A DNA stretch of 46,666 nt, taken from contig CANOEC010000031.1 of the NCBI GenBank assembly GCA_947564735.1, positions 1-46,666 of the forward strand, given 5' to 3'. Positions 14,899-24,820 of the stretch are shown here, in pieces (position 1 is the stretch's first letter; each line of letters starts with the position of its first letter). The stretch comes from an uncultured Lachnospiraceae bacterium. Lineage in GTDB: Bacteria; Bacillota; Clostridia; Lachnospirales; Lachnospiraceae. The translations under genes were made by a program, and so were the position numbers. Below the pieces are notes generated by a model. It saw only the letters and a program-made list of their open reading frames with translations, did no database searches and was not told the origin of the DNA.

Positions 14899-15573
14899 CT
14901 AAAGGATTGCATCCTTTTCCCTTATGCCTTGTTCAATATATTCTCTGACTTTCATTGCCTTTTGCAATTTGGGTATGCACAAATTTTCCAACGAGCAGGC
15001 TTTACATTTTTTTGTCGCTTTAACATTGGGTGTATAACCTTTATGAAATAAATCATGCATTTCTTTCGCCGTTTTTTGGACTTCTTCTCTCAGAACATCC
15101 GTAAATTCTATACGACTGCGCCGCCTGTTCTCTCCATAATACAGATAACCTCCCTGTATATCTATCTGTAACATTTCTTCAAGGCAGATTGCCTGTGCGC
15201 ATAGCTGCAATTCGTCCGCATTATTTTCTTTGGGCGTTCCATGCTTATACTCAATCGGCACCGGACTCCAATTTCCGTCATACCCAAACAAACTGATGCC
15301 TTTTTCATCTTGATGAAATTCCACAACATCACACTGTCCGCTAAGTCCCAGTTCACGCGAAGAAACTTTCATTCCCCTAACAATCAGCAAATTCCCTCTT
15401 TTTTCAAAGGAATCTGTATCATGCGCCTTCTTATGCATTAATTCTCCGGCAGTTGTTCTATAGTTCTCCGCCCATTGCTGCTCGATATGAATCATCGCCC
15501 ATTGTCTTCTGCAAAAAGCAAAGTGCTGGATTCCGGAAAGCATCAAATAGTCTTCTTCGGCGTACATAATCAA
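14899..15573 (-). CDS. cas4: CRISPR-associated exonuclease Cas4
   Basis: A 224-residue RecB-like nuclease that trims prespacers and helps select the PAM during adaptation. An N-terminal cysteine (FAFCRRQW) and the C-terminal cluster CKACSLENLC form the FeS-binding set. GYDGNWSPVPIEYKHG contains the nuclease core. Its start overlaps the cas7 stop by four bases (ATGA), indicating translational coupling. Confidence 0.96.
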   Translation of the reverse strand: MIMYAEEDYLMLSGIQHFAFCRRQWAMIHIEQQWAENYRTTAGELMHKKAHDTDSFEKRGNLLIVRGMKVSSRELGLSGQCDVVEFHQDEKGISLFGYDGNWSPVPIEYKHGTPKENNADELQLCAQAICLEEMLQIDIQGGYLYYGENRRRSRIEFTDVLREEVQKTAKEMHDLFHKGYTPNVKATKKCKACSLENLCIPKLQKAMKVREYIEQGIREKDAIL

Positions 15574-16415
15574 ATACCTTCTATTTCTTCAAGCACTAAA
15601 TCCGGTAGGGAATCAACTACTACATCATAATCTTCAAACTCTTTCGGATTATCTGTTTTTGAAGTAACTTTTACAAGTCTATGAACCTTTGCAGAAGAAT
15701 ACTGACCCATAGGACAGTTGTGTCTCCACCAATAAACTTTACAAACTTCCATGCTGCCATCCGGTCTTGCAGAGGAACTATCATTGACGAATAATGTACG
15801 CAACGCCTCTTTGATTTTGTCCGCATCCTCCTCATCAAACCCCGTCTTTTCGGCAAGCTGATGGTTAATACTGCCTTTAATGACATATAATGCGGAATCT
15901 ATCTTATGCTTCATCCCCATGGTATCAGATGATTTCTTCTCTTTTGTTTCACTGTTGACACTTTTGGTTATCTGCATACTGTCAATAGACACTGGTAGTA
16001 TACTGAACGCTGAATGAATAGAAACCGGTCCCCTCACGCCAACGGACACACTATCATCCTTAAATGCAAAAACTTGTCCAAAACTACGTACATCAATCCA
16101 TGTTTCGCACGCCGCTTTCGCATAAGCTTCTTTATCTTTCTCCTTTAATGCTTTCTGCATATCTGCATTGCTCTTTGCTCTCTCTGCAAGGCTCCTACAT
16201 CCATCGTCAGCCCGCTCATCACTTTGTACAAAAATATTCTCACCCATATCCTGTAATCTGTTTCTAATTTTTCGTTTAATACATACATCCGAAATTTCGC
16301 CGAAACCGTCATATGTTTCCCTCGGTCTGTTTCCGTTTAGCGGATCGCCGTTAGGATTCGCATTTCTAACCATTACCAGAACTTCAAAATCAATTTTGTT
16401 TGTAAATTCGCTCAT
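15570..16415 (-). CDS. cas7c: Type I-C Cascade backbone Cas7 (Csd2)
   Basis: A 281-residue RAMP-fold backbone subunit that coats the crRNA in multiple copies. The family start is intact (NKIDFEVLVMVRNANPNGDP), followed by NRPRETYDGFGEISDVCIKR. It starts at ATG 16415 with GAGGT upstream. It lies 53 bp after cas8c and overlaps cas4. Confidence 0.96.
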   Translation of the reverse strand: MSEFTNKIDFEVLVMVRNANPNGDPLNGNRPRETYDGFGEISDVCIKRKIRNRLQDMGENIFVQSDERADDGCRSLAERAKSNADMQKALKEKDKEAYAKAACETWIDVRSFGQVFAFKDDSVSVGVRGPVSIHSAFSILPVSIDSMQITKSVNSETKEKKSSDTMGMKHKIDSALYVIKGSINHQLAEKTGFDEEDADKIKEALRTLFVNDSSSARPDGSMEVCKVYWWRHNCPMGQYSSAKVHRLVKVTSKTDNPKEFEDYDVVVDSLPDLVLEEIEGI

Positions 16416-16468
16416 GTTACTACCTCACCTTTCTCTTTGTTTATTCATTTGCCATCAAATTATATTTT

Positions 16469-16861
16469 CTACTGCTCTTTCTTCTGAAACGCCTTTTTCA
16501 TATATTCCATCTGCTGATAATACGCAGGCAGATACATTTCCGTTAGCGGTTTATTGTTGAATTTACTCTCATCCAAATGTGCCATAATCTCTCCCGCCCA
16601 TTGTTCAAACTTCATCAACTGATAATCATTTAATTTCCTCTCATATGCAACCAGATTTTCCTTAATGGTCTTTAACGTTCTTGCAGGTCTGCTGCTGTAG
16701 GCATTCCAGTAACGTTTTGCATTCGTGGTACGACGTTCTTTCACCTTGCCGTTCTCGTCATATTCAAACATTGCCCGCTGTTCCATATAATCATATACAG
16801 CCAATAGTCGTCCAAACAAAACGTTGCGGTCTCCCACATTATCATTCAGAAAATTATCCAT
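16469..16861 (-). CDS. cas11c: Predicted internal small subunit Cas11c (alternative start in cas8c)
   Basis: Inside cas8c, in frame, an ATG at 16861 is preceded by a perfect AAGGAGG (16869-16875) with ideal seven-base spacing. It would yield a 130-residue helical protein starting [17 protein letters not shown] and ending with the Cas8c C-terminus. In known type I-C systems the Cascade small subunit Cas11c comes from exactly such an internal start, and no separate cas11 gene exists here. The sequence shows the signal; the product is inferred. Confidence 0.75.
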   Translation of the reverse strand: MDNFLNDNVGDRNVLFGRLLAVYDYMEQRAMFEYDENGKVKERRTTNAKRYWNAYSSRPARTLKTIKENLVAYERKLNDYQLMKFEQWAGEIMAHLDESKFNNKPLTEMYLPAYYQQMEYMKKAFQKKEQ

Positions 16862-18391
16862 TGTTTTTCCTCCTTGCTCATATTGAAATCGTATCATTGC
16901 GCAGACTACACAAAGCACATCGTTATACCAGACATAATCACTCATTGTCTGTGGCATGGACGCCTTGACTGCCGCTGCTTTCACTAAGTTGCGTGGTATC
17001 TCACATTCCTCACGGGTTATACAAGGCAACAGCCTTTTTACGGTCGCTCTAAGCAGCTTTCCATCCGCCTCCAGCCATTCAGACCGCTGTACACCATATG
17101 CTGCGAGAGCCATATCTCTGGGTGACGGTGTACATTCACAAGTAATTCTCCTTTTACCTTCTTCCTCTGTTCCCACCTTTACCGTCCTACGCCATTTACA
17201 GTGCTGCTGCCAGTTTAATACCGCATCCATATACTGTTTTCCGCCCATCTCATCATAATAGACCACGGAAAGACGCCCGGTCGTTGCCGCGTCCAATGCA
17301 ATAACCGCCACGCGGTCGTCAACTCTAATTTCCCCCGCATATCCGTTTACTGCCGTGTTAAATTGCTCTGCAAAAATTTTACCAGTATCACGTCTTTCCC
17401 TATCTGAATCTTCATATGTATCAAAATCATCGAAATCAAAATCAAAATTGTCGATCCCCTGATATGCATTGATGGAATCTTTCATCATATCCGGCACCTG
17501 CATGTCTCTATTGACCATAAAGCATACAATTGCCGACTCGTCACGTATATATCCCTGCTTCTGTATCAGCCACCGTAGCGCATTATGCGCCTTCTGAGAT
17601 GTATCATATCCGATTGAAACCGCCTGCTCTTTTGCCGTGAATCTTCCTCTATAAGTAAAACCGGATTCGTCATTTCCTGAAATCAGCTTTGCTTTGTCAG
17701 CGCTGTTTCGTATTTTAGAAGGATGCTTGTCAGAGCAGGCTTCCACCTTCCCGGAGACATAACACAACTTTTTTTCTGCTGTCTTATGTTGATAATATGT
17801 CTCATATTTTTTGTATAATTCTTGGTTTTGCCAAACTTCATGCGGCACAAGGCTTCCGGAAATTATAAATCGTACATTTGCCCCGGTTTGTCCCAGTCCT
17901 TGTATCTTAGTCTGGTCCGTCAGTTTGCCGTCACTATCTAGCACTAATACTTGACTTTTTACCAAATCATATATCAATGTTCCTTTCATAAGATATTGGT
18001 AAACTGCCCGAACCATGGGATGTGAATCTTCCGATTCTGCCCATTTCTGCAATTGTTCGATATATGCGTTGAAATATCCTTCTTTATCATCTCCTGTATA
18101 GGATGTATAGTCTCCCGCTATGTAACAAAGCTTATCGCAAAGCGGATGCGGTGCAATACCACTGCTTCTGGCTGCTGAATCCTCTGTAACCGGTATAATT
18201 GTGATGGCGTCTTTCCCCTTTTCAACCTTTTTTGCATCTATGAAATTGCCGTCCACATCAATTCTTACCTCTATCTGCGCGTTAAAGGTTGAATGAGAAA
18301 TCGGCAGTAATACCGCCTGTCCGTTTTTATAGGATCCCTCCAAATCGGCATAAACATCATACGTTTCAGCCAAAGTCTTTAATATCGCCAA
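16469..18391 (-). CDS. cas8c: Type I-C Cascade large subunit Cas8c (Csd1)
   Basis: A 640-residue large subunit that recognises the PAM and opens the target DNA. The start is taken as TTG 18391, because AAGGAGGTGATT lies eight bases upstream; a TTG at 18409 would fall inside that ribosome site. With this start the protein begins [19 protein letters not shown], and it overlaps the end of cas5c by 26 bp. The C-terminal ~130 residues form a helical domain that is probably also translated on its own as Cas11c. Length is typical for I-C. Confidence 0.95.
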   Translation of the reverse strand: MAILKTLAETYDVYADLEGSYKNGQAVLLPISHSTFNAQIEVRIDVDGNFIDAKKVEKGKDAITIIPVTEDSAARSSGIAPHPLCDKLCYIAGDYTSYTGDDKEGYFNAYIEQLQKWAESEDSHPMVRAVYQYLMKGTLIYDLVKSQVLVLDSDGKLTDQTKIQGLGQTGANVRFIISGSLVPHEVWQNQELYKKYETYYQHKTAEKKLCYVSGKVEACSDKHPSKIRNSADKAKLISGNDESGFTYRGRFTAKEQAVSIGYDTSQKAHNALRWLIQKQGYIRDESAIVCFMVNRDMQVPDMMKDSINAYQGIDNFDFDFDDFDTYEDSDRERRDTGKIFAEQFNTAVNGYAGEIRVDDRVAVIALDAATTGRLSVVYYDEMGGKQYMDAVLNWQQHCKWRRTVKVGTEEEGKRRITCECTPSPRDMALAAYGVQRSEWLEADGKLLRATVKRLLPCITREECEIPRNLVKAAAVKASMPQTMSDYVWYNDVLCVVCAMIRFQYEQGGKTMDNFLNDNVGDRNVLFGRLLAVYDYMEQRAMFEYDENGKVKERRTTNAKRYWNAYSSRPARTLKTIKENLVAYERKLNDYQLMKFEQWAGEIMAHLDESKFNNKPLTEMYLPAYYQQMEYMKKAFQKKEQ

Positions 18392-19112
18392 ACCAATCAC
18401 CTCCTTCAAATTCCCGCAGTCCTATGAAATTTTTATTAGGAATAAACTGCCTCTGTGTTGCGTCCCGTATTACATGTCGAATCTCACATTCCTCCGGTCG
18501 CGGATACTTTATGACCCCATCTCTCATCCGTGCATTCCAGAGCCGTACTGTCATTTTCCCCTTTTCCTCTTCTCTGATTGCTTCATCAGGATAGGTAATG
18601 CCATGTACCATAACACCAAATGACAACTCGGTTCCGTCATAGCTTCCTTTTCCGTCTCCGAAGGAGCACGGCTCCACATATCCCTGACACTCCCTCGCTC
18701 CGAGGAAAATATCTCTCCTCCCTCCTCGTTCAACCATTCTTCTCGCGATATCATAATGTTTGTTTTCATTACGGTCATGCGCCAAATCATTCCTGTTTTC
18801 ATTCCACTCAAAATGTGCCTTTACCTGATATTCTACATTTCTCAAATAAGTATAATAAGATAAATCATTTCCCCCGACATACTTGATTGGTCTGATTCCC
18901 TTCGACTCTGTCTGAATCACGTTCATGATACGGCACTCATCAATGATCCATGTAATGGTCGGCTTCCAGTATATGGATTCCGTTATTCCTTTTAGCGCTT
19001 GATAAGTTGGTATCTGATAGCTGCATTTCTCACCGCCTGTTTTAGATACCGGATCCGTAAATAAAGCGTATCTCCCAAACACACTGTATTCAATAATATT
19101 TGGCTTGTCCAT
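18366..19112 (-). CDS. cas5c: Type I-C crRNA endonuclease Cas5c (Cas5d)
   Basis: A 248-residue RAMP protein. In type I-C, which lacks Cas6, Cas5c cuts the array transcript within each repeat and stays on the 5' handle. The N-terminus shows the family pattern ([20 protein letters not shown], then [20 protein letters not shown]). It starts at ATG 19112 with a strong AAAGGAGG, 24 bp after cas3. Confidence 0.96.
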   Translation of the reverse strand: MDKPNIIEYSVFGRYALFTDPVSKTGGEKCSYQIPTYQALKGITESIYWKPTITWIIDECRIMNVIQTESKGIRPIKYVGGNDLSYYTYLRNVEYQVKAHFEWNENRNDLAHDRNENKHYDIARRMVERGGRRDIFLGARECQGYVEPCSFGDGKGSYDGTELSFGVMVHGITYPDEAIREEEKGKMTVRLWNARMRDGVIKYPRPEECEIRHVIRDATQRQFIPNKNFIGLREFEGGDWFGDIKDFG

Positions 19113-19136
19113 ATTTTATCCTCCTTTTCCGATGCA

Positions 19137-21584
19137 TTAAAAAATAAGTGTTTCCCATTCCGGTGTAATTCCGTACTCTGCATGGTAGGCGCCGGGCGCA
19201 GCCACCATATAAAGCTCCGGTATTTGCTCGCTCACCGGTTGAATCAGACCGTCATATTTCTTCAATAGGTTTCCCCTGATATTTACTGTATATCGCTGCG
19301 CCTTACGGATTTGCGCTTTTATCTCCATCCTATCAGAAGTCTTCTGAATCGTTTCTATGATATCTATGCCTTTCTTATATGGTACAATGACACCGAACGA
19401 ACAATCATCTATCACACGATACGCCTGCCCTGCGGTCTTATACGCTTGATTCATCTGATTCCTTTTCTCCTCCGGAACAAAGCCATGGGATAACAGTTCC
19501 ATAATATTTATATCTAACTGTTCAATTGGAAAATTCATTTTATCATCTGCATAAGAGTACACATCTCTATAATACATATCCATCCATTTTGGCATCAATA
19601 TACTATCTTCTTTTTCCTTCTCATTACCACAGTCACTTTGCTCATATCGGAGAAGGATATCCTCCGTGACACGTATATTCTGCCATAACTCTTCCATATT
19701 TCCCGTGTTTTCATCTTCAAGATTTATGAAATGAACCTTTCCACGTTCGAGTTCTCCGTTTCTATTGCATCGTCCGACAGTTTGAGCCAGACTGTCCAGC
19801 CCGGTCATTGAGCGATACACACACGCAAACGAAATGTCCACACCAGCTTCAATTAGATTTGTGCTGACCACAACAATCGACTCCTGCTTCTTTTCAAGAA
19901 CTGCTTTGATTTCTTTAATTTTGTCGCTTCTATGCTCGGCACACAGATTCGTCGTAAGATATTGCACAGGAACATGCCGTTCCCTCAATATATCATATAA
20001 GCTCCTAACTGCGGACTTGGTGTTAAGCACCACAAGAATGGATTGATATTCCTCCGTCCGTTCTTTAATTTCATTACCAAGGCTTTCAAAAGTATACTTT
20101 TTATCCATCTTAGGAGTATCTATGTCCGCTCTTTCAAACTTACGGAACCAACTATCTGCATTTTCTATCATATACTTTGGTTCACTATAACAGACAGGGC
20201 ATTTTGCTTCCGCCAGAGTCGGCTGTGTTGCCGTACATAGGATAATATCCGTGTTACATACTGCGTTTAAGAAATTAATCATATAATTAAAAGTATTAAT
20301 ACACTTCACCGGCATTGACTGTACTTCATCAATGATTACAACCGAATTGGCAAGTCTGTGCATCCGCCTAATCGACTCGCTTTTATCTGAAAAAAGTGTA
20401 TTCATAAATTGAACAAATGTTGTACAGATAAACGGCTCTTCCCAATTGATATCAAATTTTGAACCCATGCTGGAACGATAATCTTCATCCTTGATTCCTT
20501 CATTCCTAATGACCGATGAATGATGTTCCAATATCCAACTATCATTTCCAACTGCCTCACGATATACCTGCGCGTTTTGCTCCGTCACACTGATATAAGG
20601 TGAGACATAGATAACGCGCTCCGTCTTCGGATGCAGCCTGCAATATTCCAATGCATAAGCCAGACTGCCAAGCGTCTTTCCGCCGCCTGTGGGAATCGGA
20701 AGACAATATATTCCTGCCGAATACACCGCAAAGCTTTTACACTCATTTTGTAACGCGTTCCTGGCATCATAAATTTCTTTTTCTTTCTCAGTTAACATGG
20801 AAACATTTATAGAATTTTGTTTCTTTTGCATATATGCATCAAAATTCTCTTGCGCCTGCTTAAAAATATCCTGCACGTCAAATTCTACATGCTTCGACAA
20901 TGTATCAATATTATTCATAAAATCTGAGGTTGCTTCCCAATCTGAATCAATCAACATGGATAAAATTAGCCGCTGTAGCGCGGCACATAGAAAAAGTCTG
21001 CACTCAGACAGTCTTTCTCTTACATTCTTCTGATTGTCAAGCAACAACCTAGGCTTAATTTTTTCATAAAGTTTCTTTATCTCATTCCAAACCAAATGAA
21101 ATTCAGTAGTTGACTCGTCAAAAATCATGCCAAAATTATACGCCTCCAAATAATCCTTTTCAGCATTTTGACACGCTTCTTCATAATCATCGACCTTTTT
21201 CAATTTTTGTGAAAACATATCCTTATGCTCTTTGTCAACGCAATCAAACAACCCATGGTGCGCTGCAACGGCATAAGAAATCATCTCAGTCATAATCTTT
21301 ATCACCCCATCCTTTTCATGATAGCGGTCATAAATATATTTTGCACCTGTCGAGGCATGTGCAATCGTACCTCTTAATTTCTTCCTCTTATTCTCGTCAG
21401 CATAAAGATAGTTGGCAAATGCCTGTTTATTTTTTCCCATATCATGGAACATTCCGCACAAAGCCATCGTCTGGGCGAGTCCGCAACGTTCTCCCTTTTT
21501 CTGGCATAAATAAGTTACTTTCTCAGTATGCTCCGCTACTGATTCTTCTCTTTGAAACCCGTCATCCGAGATGTGTGCAATCAT
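19137..21584 (-). CDS. cas3: CRISPR-associated helicase/nuclease Cas3
   Basis: An 815-residue effector that degrades target DNA after Cascade binding. It has an N-terminal HD nuclease (H19, then H47-D48 in GMFHDMGK), a superfamily 2 helicase with Walker A PIPTGGGKT near residue 298, the DEVQ box IIDEVQSMP near 415, and motif VI QTVGRCNRNG. All key motifs are intact, so interference is probably functional. It is the first gene of the operon, with a good promoter about 130 bp upstream. Confidence 0.97.
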   Translation of the reverse strand: MIAHISDDGFQREESVAEHTEKVTYLCQKKGERCGLAQTMALCGMFHDMGKNKQAFANYLYADENKRKKLRGTIAHASTGAKYIYDRYHEKDGVIKIMTEMISYAVAAHHGLFDCVDKEHKDMFSQKLKKVDDYEEACQNAEKDYLEAYNFGMIFDESTTEFHLVWNEIKKLYEKIKPRLLLDNQKNVRERLSECRLFLCAALQRLILSMLIDSDWEATSDFMNNIDTLSKHVEFDVQDIFKQAQENFDAYMQKKQNSINVSMLTEKEKEIYDARNALQNECKSFAVYSAGIYCLPIPTGGGKTLGSLAYALEYCRLHPKTERVIYVSPYISVTEQNAQVYREAVGNDSWILEHHSSVIRNEGIKDEDYRSSMGSKFDINWEEPFICTTFVQFMNTLFSDKSESIRRMHRLANSVVIIDEVQSMPVKCINTFNYMINFLNAVCNTDIILCTATQPTLAEAKCPVCYSEPKYMIENADSWFRKFERADIDTPKMDKKYTFESLGNEIKERTEEYQSILVVLNTKSAVRSLYDILRERHVPVQYLTTNLCAEHRSDKIKEIKAVLEKKQESIVVVSTNLIEAGVDISFACVYRSMTGLDSLAQTVGRCNRNGELERGKVHFINLEDENTGNMEELWQNIRVTEDILLRYEQSDCGNEKEKEDSILMPKWMDMYYRDVYSYADDKMNFPIEQLDINIMELLSHGFVPEEKRNQMNQAYKTAGQAYRVIDDCSFGVIVPYKKGIDIIETIQKTSDRMEIKAQIRKAQRYTVNIRGNLLKKYDGLIQPVSEQIPELYMVAAPGAYHAEYGITPEWETLIF

Positions 21585-21711
21585 GTCCCATTCTTTCCTT
21601 CCTCATTTCCTATTTTTATTTATGCACTCTGCAAAATACAATATCTCTTTATCTCACATTTGCTCACCATATTCAATAGGAGTACTATTAATATATGTAG
21701 TTTGTAAATTG

Positions 21712-21740
21712 AATGTAATATAGAATGTTATACTTGTCAA
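21712..21740 (-). promoter_or_regulatory. Promoter of the cas operon
   Basis: Minus strand: perfect TTGACA (21735-21740), 17-bp spacer, TACATT (21712-21717). This is the only strong promoter between the LysR gene and cas3. Confidence 0.7.
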
Positions 21741-21840
21741 GGCAAATTTTATTATACTTGCTAAATATTTTTCTTTCGCATAAAATATTAATGTCACTTG
21801 ATAAAGTGTGGATTGAAAAAGTAGTAGTACTATTAACGTT

Positions 21841-21872
21841 ATGGCGTGGCAGCAGTTTTATGCTGCCGCCAT
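21841..21872 (-). terminator. Hairpin downstream of the LysR gene
   Basis: ATGGCG-GGCAGCA pairs with TGCTGCC-CGCCAT with a small internal mismatch. It lies 30 bp past the LysR stop. There is no clean T-run, so it is a weak or structure-only terminator. Confidence 0.5.
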
Positions 21873-21901
21873 TTGTCTATATACAGTTCATGGCATGCCG
21901 C

Positions 21902-22762
21902 TCACCTAAAGGGCACTTCCATCGCCTTCCTCATGACTTTGGTAAGATATTTATTTTTATGATAAATCAGATGATAAAAACGTTCAAAACTTTCATCTGC
22001 TATAACAACTTGGCAAAGTAATCCTCGGCTTATTTCCTCTTTGGCAACTTCCTTCGGCAATATCGCGTAGCCCAGCCCTTCCTTCGCCATTTGCAGTAAC
22101 GACAAAGTGCTGATGCTTTCTACAAAGGGAACGGCTGTCAGTCCATGTCTGGAAAATACGGCGTCTACGCTGCTGCGGTTCCCACTTCCTTTCTCGCGCA
22201 AAAGCAATGGCATGTTACATAAATCAGTCACACACATTTCAGCTCTATATAGTTCCGGAGCACAGATGACGCACATTGCTTCTGAATATAAAAGCCTGCC
22301 TTCGATTTCGGAACGTTCTGATAATCTGTCAACCACTGCAAAATCAATTCTATTGGCAATCAACTCCCTTTCCATTTCTTCTGTGTCATCGACGGATACG
22401 CTTAACTCAATGCCCGCAATTTCCGCTTTTATATTCTTAATCCACTGCGTCAGATACATTTCCGAAAATGTGACATTTACTCCAATCCGGCATACCATTG
22501 ATATCTTATCATTGCGGATGATATCTAGGGATTCCTGATACTGAGTGATGATGGAATCTGCATACTGCCTCAATAGATTTCCGGTTTCCGTAAGATATAT
22601 CCGTCTATTCATACGTTCAAATAATTTTGTACTGTAAAAAGCCTCCAATTCTCTGATTGCAATGCTGACCGCAGGCTGTGTCATATGTAAGTCATCCGCA
22701 GCAACAGTGATACTCCCCTTTTCGCATACTTCCTTAAAAATTTGTAAATGGCGTAATGTCAT
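21902..22762 (-). CDS. LysR-family transcriptional regulator
   Basis: A 286-residue regulator with an N-terminal winged helix (TLRHLQIFKEVCEKGSITVA, TQPAVSIAIRELE) and a periplasmic-binding-like effector domain. It is divergent from the CHR transporter pair, with a perfect 18-bp palindrome just before its start codon, the classic LysR layout of autoregulation plus control of the divergent operon. The inducer is unknown. Confidence 0.93.
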   Translation of the reverse strand: MTLRHLQIFKEVCEKGSITVAADDLHMTQPAVSIAIRELEAFYSTKLFERMNRRIYLTETGNLLRQYADSIITQYQESLDIIRNDKISMVCRIGVNVTFSEMYLTQWIKNIKAEIAGIELSVSVDDTEEMERELIANRIDFAVVDRLSERSEIEGRLLYSEAMCVICAPELYRAEMCVTDLCNMPLLLREKGSGNRSSVDAVFSRHGLTAVPFVESISTLSLLQMAKEGLGYAILPKEVAKEEISRGLLCQVVIADESFERFYHLIYHKNKYLTKVMRKAMEVPFR

Positions 22763-22776
22763 GACAATCCTCTTTC

Positions 22777-22794
22777 CATAAGTAATTACTTATG
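22777..22794. promoter_or_regulatory. LysR operator palindrome
   Basis: The perfect 18-bp palindrome CATAAGTAATTACTTATG lies 15 bp before the LysR start. A weaker ATATAAG-N-CTTCATAT match sits nearer the transporter genes, near 22893-22915, as a possible activation site. Confidence 0.65.
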
Positions 22795-22951
22795 CTGTCT
22801 ATATTATCATTTGTATTGATTTATGTCAAAGCCGCAAATAGAATAAAAACAGTATATAAAGCATTCATCCATTGTTGAAATGATATCTCCATATAAGAAA
22901 TAGAACTTCATATGATAACATCGAAGAATCGTCCAAGAAAGGATATGCATC

Positions 22952-23515
22952 ATGTCTGCAGAGCATCATAGAAAAGATTGTGTAAAGCTGTTTTTCGCTT
23001 TTTTAAAAATAGGAGCATTTACTTTTGGCGGAGGCTATGCGATGATTCCGCTCATCCAGAAAGAAACGGTTGAGAAAAAGAAATGGATTTCCCATGAAAA
23101 TATTCTTGAAATCATAGCTGTTGCAGAGAGCACACCCGGTCCAATCGCAATTAACGCCGCTACATTTATCGGATACAAAGTATGTGGTGTTCGGGGCGCC
23201 TTCTCGGCAACCTGCGGTGTTGTCCTGCCATCCTTTGCGATCATGTCTGCGACCGCCCTTGTACTACAGCAGTTGGAAACCATGAAAGCAGTGAAATATG
23301 CCTTTACAGGTATACGTGCCGGAGTGCTTGCGTTACTCGTCAAAGCGCTTTTATCCATGTATATGCAATGTTCCAAAGAGACCATCTCCTATATCATCAT
23401 GCTTTTTGCCTTCAGCGCTATCTTTTTTTTACAAAGTAATGCTCTGATTGTCATCATAGGATGTGCATTAATCGGTCTGACTTCCACTATCTTAGCCGGA
23501 AAGATAAACTGTTAA
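22952..23515 (+). CDS. Short-chain CHR (chromate-type) transporter, subunit 1
   Basis: A 187-residue membrane protein of the chromate ion transporter superfamily, half-size type. It has the signature FTFGGGYAMIPLIQKE near residues 26-41 and ESTPGPIAINAATFIGYK. Half-size CHR proteins work as pairs, and the second half follows after 17 bp. The real substrate in anaerobic Clostridia is not established. The ATG is preceded by AAAGGA. It is divergent from the LysR gene that probably controls it. Confidence 0.9.
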   Translation: MSAEHHRKDCVKLFFAFLKIGAFTFGGGYAMIPLIQKETVEKKKWISHENILEIIAVAESTPGPIAINAATFIGYKVCGVRGAFSATCGVVLPSFAIMSATALVLQQLETMKAVKYAFTGIRAGVLALLVKALLSMYMQCSKETISYIIMLFAFSAIFFLQSNALIVIIGCALIGLTSTILAGKINC

Positions 23516-23532
23516 GAAAAGAGGGGAAAAAA

Positions 23533-24090
23533 TTGATTTATCTGAAATTATTTTTTATTTTTATGAAAATAGGCGCCTTTACTTTTGGCGGTGGCTATGC
23601 AATGCTCCCGCTTATTCAGGCGGAAGCAGCGGCACAAGGATGGTTGACAGAAACAGCGCTGATAAATTTTATTGCCGTAAGCGAAAGCACGCCCGGACCA
23701 TTTGCCGTCAATCTATCTACTTATGCAGGAATGGAAACAGCAGGTATTTTAGGCGCGCTCTGTGCCACGCTGGGGATCATCTTCCCTTCCTTTGTCATGC
23801 TTCTTCTCATCGCAAAATATTATGAAAAGTTTCAAAACAACCGGATTGTCAACGGCTGTATGTCAGGTCTTAAGCCTGCGGTCATTGGGCTGATTGCGGC
23901 GGCAGTTGCTTCTACCGGCAAAACCGTCCTGTTTCCAGAAGGGCTATCGTCGTCCGCTCTGACATCCTTTTCATTTATCAGCCCACTCCTCATATTTACG
24001 GTTATGCTCCTATTGTTAAGCAAAAAAATCCACCCGGTTATGATTATACTTTTGTCCGGGATTGCAGGGATTGTCATGGGATACTCGTAA
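23533..24090 (+). CDS. Short-chain CHR (chromate-type) transporter, subunit 2
   Basis: A 185-residue partner of the preceding gene, with the same signature (GAFTFGGGYAMLPLIQAE and ESTPGPFAVNLSTYAG). The start is TTG 23533 because GAGGGG lies six bases upstream; a longer reading from 23461 would overlap the first gene. The two paralogues form an inverted-topology pair in this family. Several hydrophobic helices, no signal peptide. Confidence 0.9.
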   Translation: MIYLKLFFIFMKIGAFTFGGGYAMLPLIQAEAAAQGWLTETALINFIAVSESTPGPFAVNLSTYAGMETAGILGALCATLGIIFPSFVMLLLIAKYYEKFQNNRIVNGCMSGLKPAVIGLIAAAVASTGKTVLFPEGLSSSALTSFSFISPLLIFTVMLLLLSKKIHPVMIILLSGIAGIVMGYS

Positions 24091-24143
24091 GAAAAAAGCA
24101 CATGGATGCTTCTACAAAACACTCTTATCAAAAGTTTTCCGCA

Positions 24144-24596
24144 CTAATTAATCCCTGTGATGCCAAGTTTTCCATCCACTGACTTGAAAATAATGTTCGG
24201 CGTAGCATCTCCCATAATAATCCCTGCCATGGTTTCCTCCAAAGCAGAAACATCCACCGCCTTAATCGCCGCACATCTCTCCTCTGTAAAAATGACATCG
24301 GCTCCCAGCTCCATAAACGCCTCCTTCGTCTCAACGGCTTCCCCATCGACCGCCAGCGGAAAAGAACACAAATCAGCCAGCGCTTCCATATCCTTTGCCG
24401 CCATGACTGTCTGAATCTGTTCTGCAAATGCCGCCGGCGCACCCGCTTCAGCCTCTGCGGTATCCTCCGCCGGCGCATCCGCTTCAACTTCTGCGACATC
24501 CTCCGCTGGCGCACCCGTTGTAACCTCCGACGCTCCGCACCCCGTTAAAGCGAAAACCATAACGCCTGCCGCCAACATGAACTTCCATTTCTTCAT
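24144..24596 (-). CDS. Repeat-containing lipoprotein of unknown function
   Basis: A 150-residue secreted lipoprotein. The signal peptide ends in the lipobox LTGC (cysteine about residue 20). It is followed by an Ala/Glu/Asp-rich linker with tandem repeats of the APAED-AE-EA type (about residues 29-54), then a compact domain with no recognised family. The linker repeats are also visible as DNA repeats, so the copy number may vary between strains. The ATG has a perfect TAGGAGGAG upstream. It has its own promoter and converges with the CHR operon. Confidence 0.75.
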   Translation of the reverse strand: MKKWKFMLAAGVMVFALTGCGASEVTTGAPAEDVAEVEADAPAEDTAEAEAGAPAAFAEQIQTVMAAKDMEALADLCSFPLAVDGEAVETKEAFMELGADVIFTEERCAAIKAVDVSALEETMAGIIMGDATPNIIFKSVDGKLGITGIN

Positions 24597-24674
24597 AACC
24601 TCTCCTCCTAATCATTATCAATTCTTTCGTCTTGTCGCAGCAACCCTTCATTAAAAATCGCCTCGACTGCGTTC

Positions 24675-24703
24675 ATTCTATTCTTCTAAAATTTTAGCGT
24701 CAA
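24675..24703 (-). promoter_or_regulatory. Promoter of the lipoprotein gene
   Basis: Minus strand: TTGACG (24698-24703), 17-bp spacer, TAGAAT (24675-24680). Confidence 0.6.
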
Positions 24704-24768
24704 TTTTACTTCTTCGCATTTTATTGCTGATTTTTCACAATCCAGCGTGAACTTCCCAGCCGAATCAG

Positions 24769-24797
24769 TTGAGAAAGCATCCTAAACCAAGTATAAT
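24769..24797 (+). promoter_or_regulatory. Promoter of the LytTR two-component operon
   Basis: TTGAGA (24769-24774), 17-bp spacer, perfect TATAAT (24792-24797), about 80 bases before the response regulator. Confidence 0.65.
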
Positions 24798-24820
24798 TTT
24801 AAAGATATATAAATTTGTCT

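Larger units (their letters stand above)
21585..21901. other. Intergenic region between cas3 and the LysR gene
   Basis: Holds the cas operon promoter (21712-21740) and the LysR-side hairpin (21841-21872). The roughly 125-bp A-T-rich cas leader between promoter and cas3 shows no further structure I can support. Confidence 0.6.

Noticed and set aside
23461-23532. Upstream extension of the second CHR transporter gene
   Set aside because: It overlaps the first transporter gene in another frame, and the GAGGGG-TTG start at 23533 fits the family start.
24128-24514. Arg-rich minus-strand reading overlapping the lipoprotein
   Set aside because: It is the out-of-frame shadow of the Ala/Glu-rich repeats.
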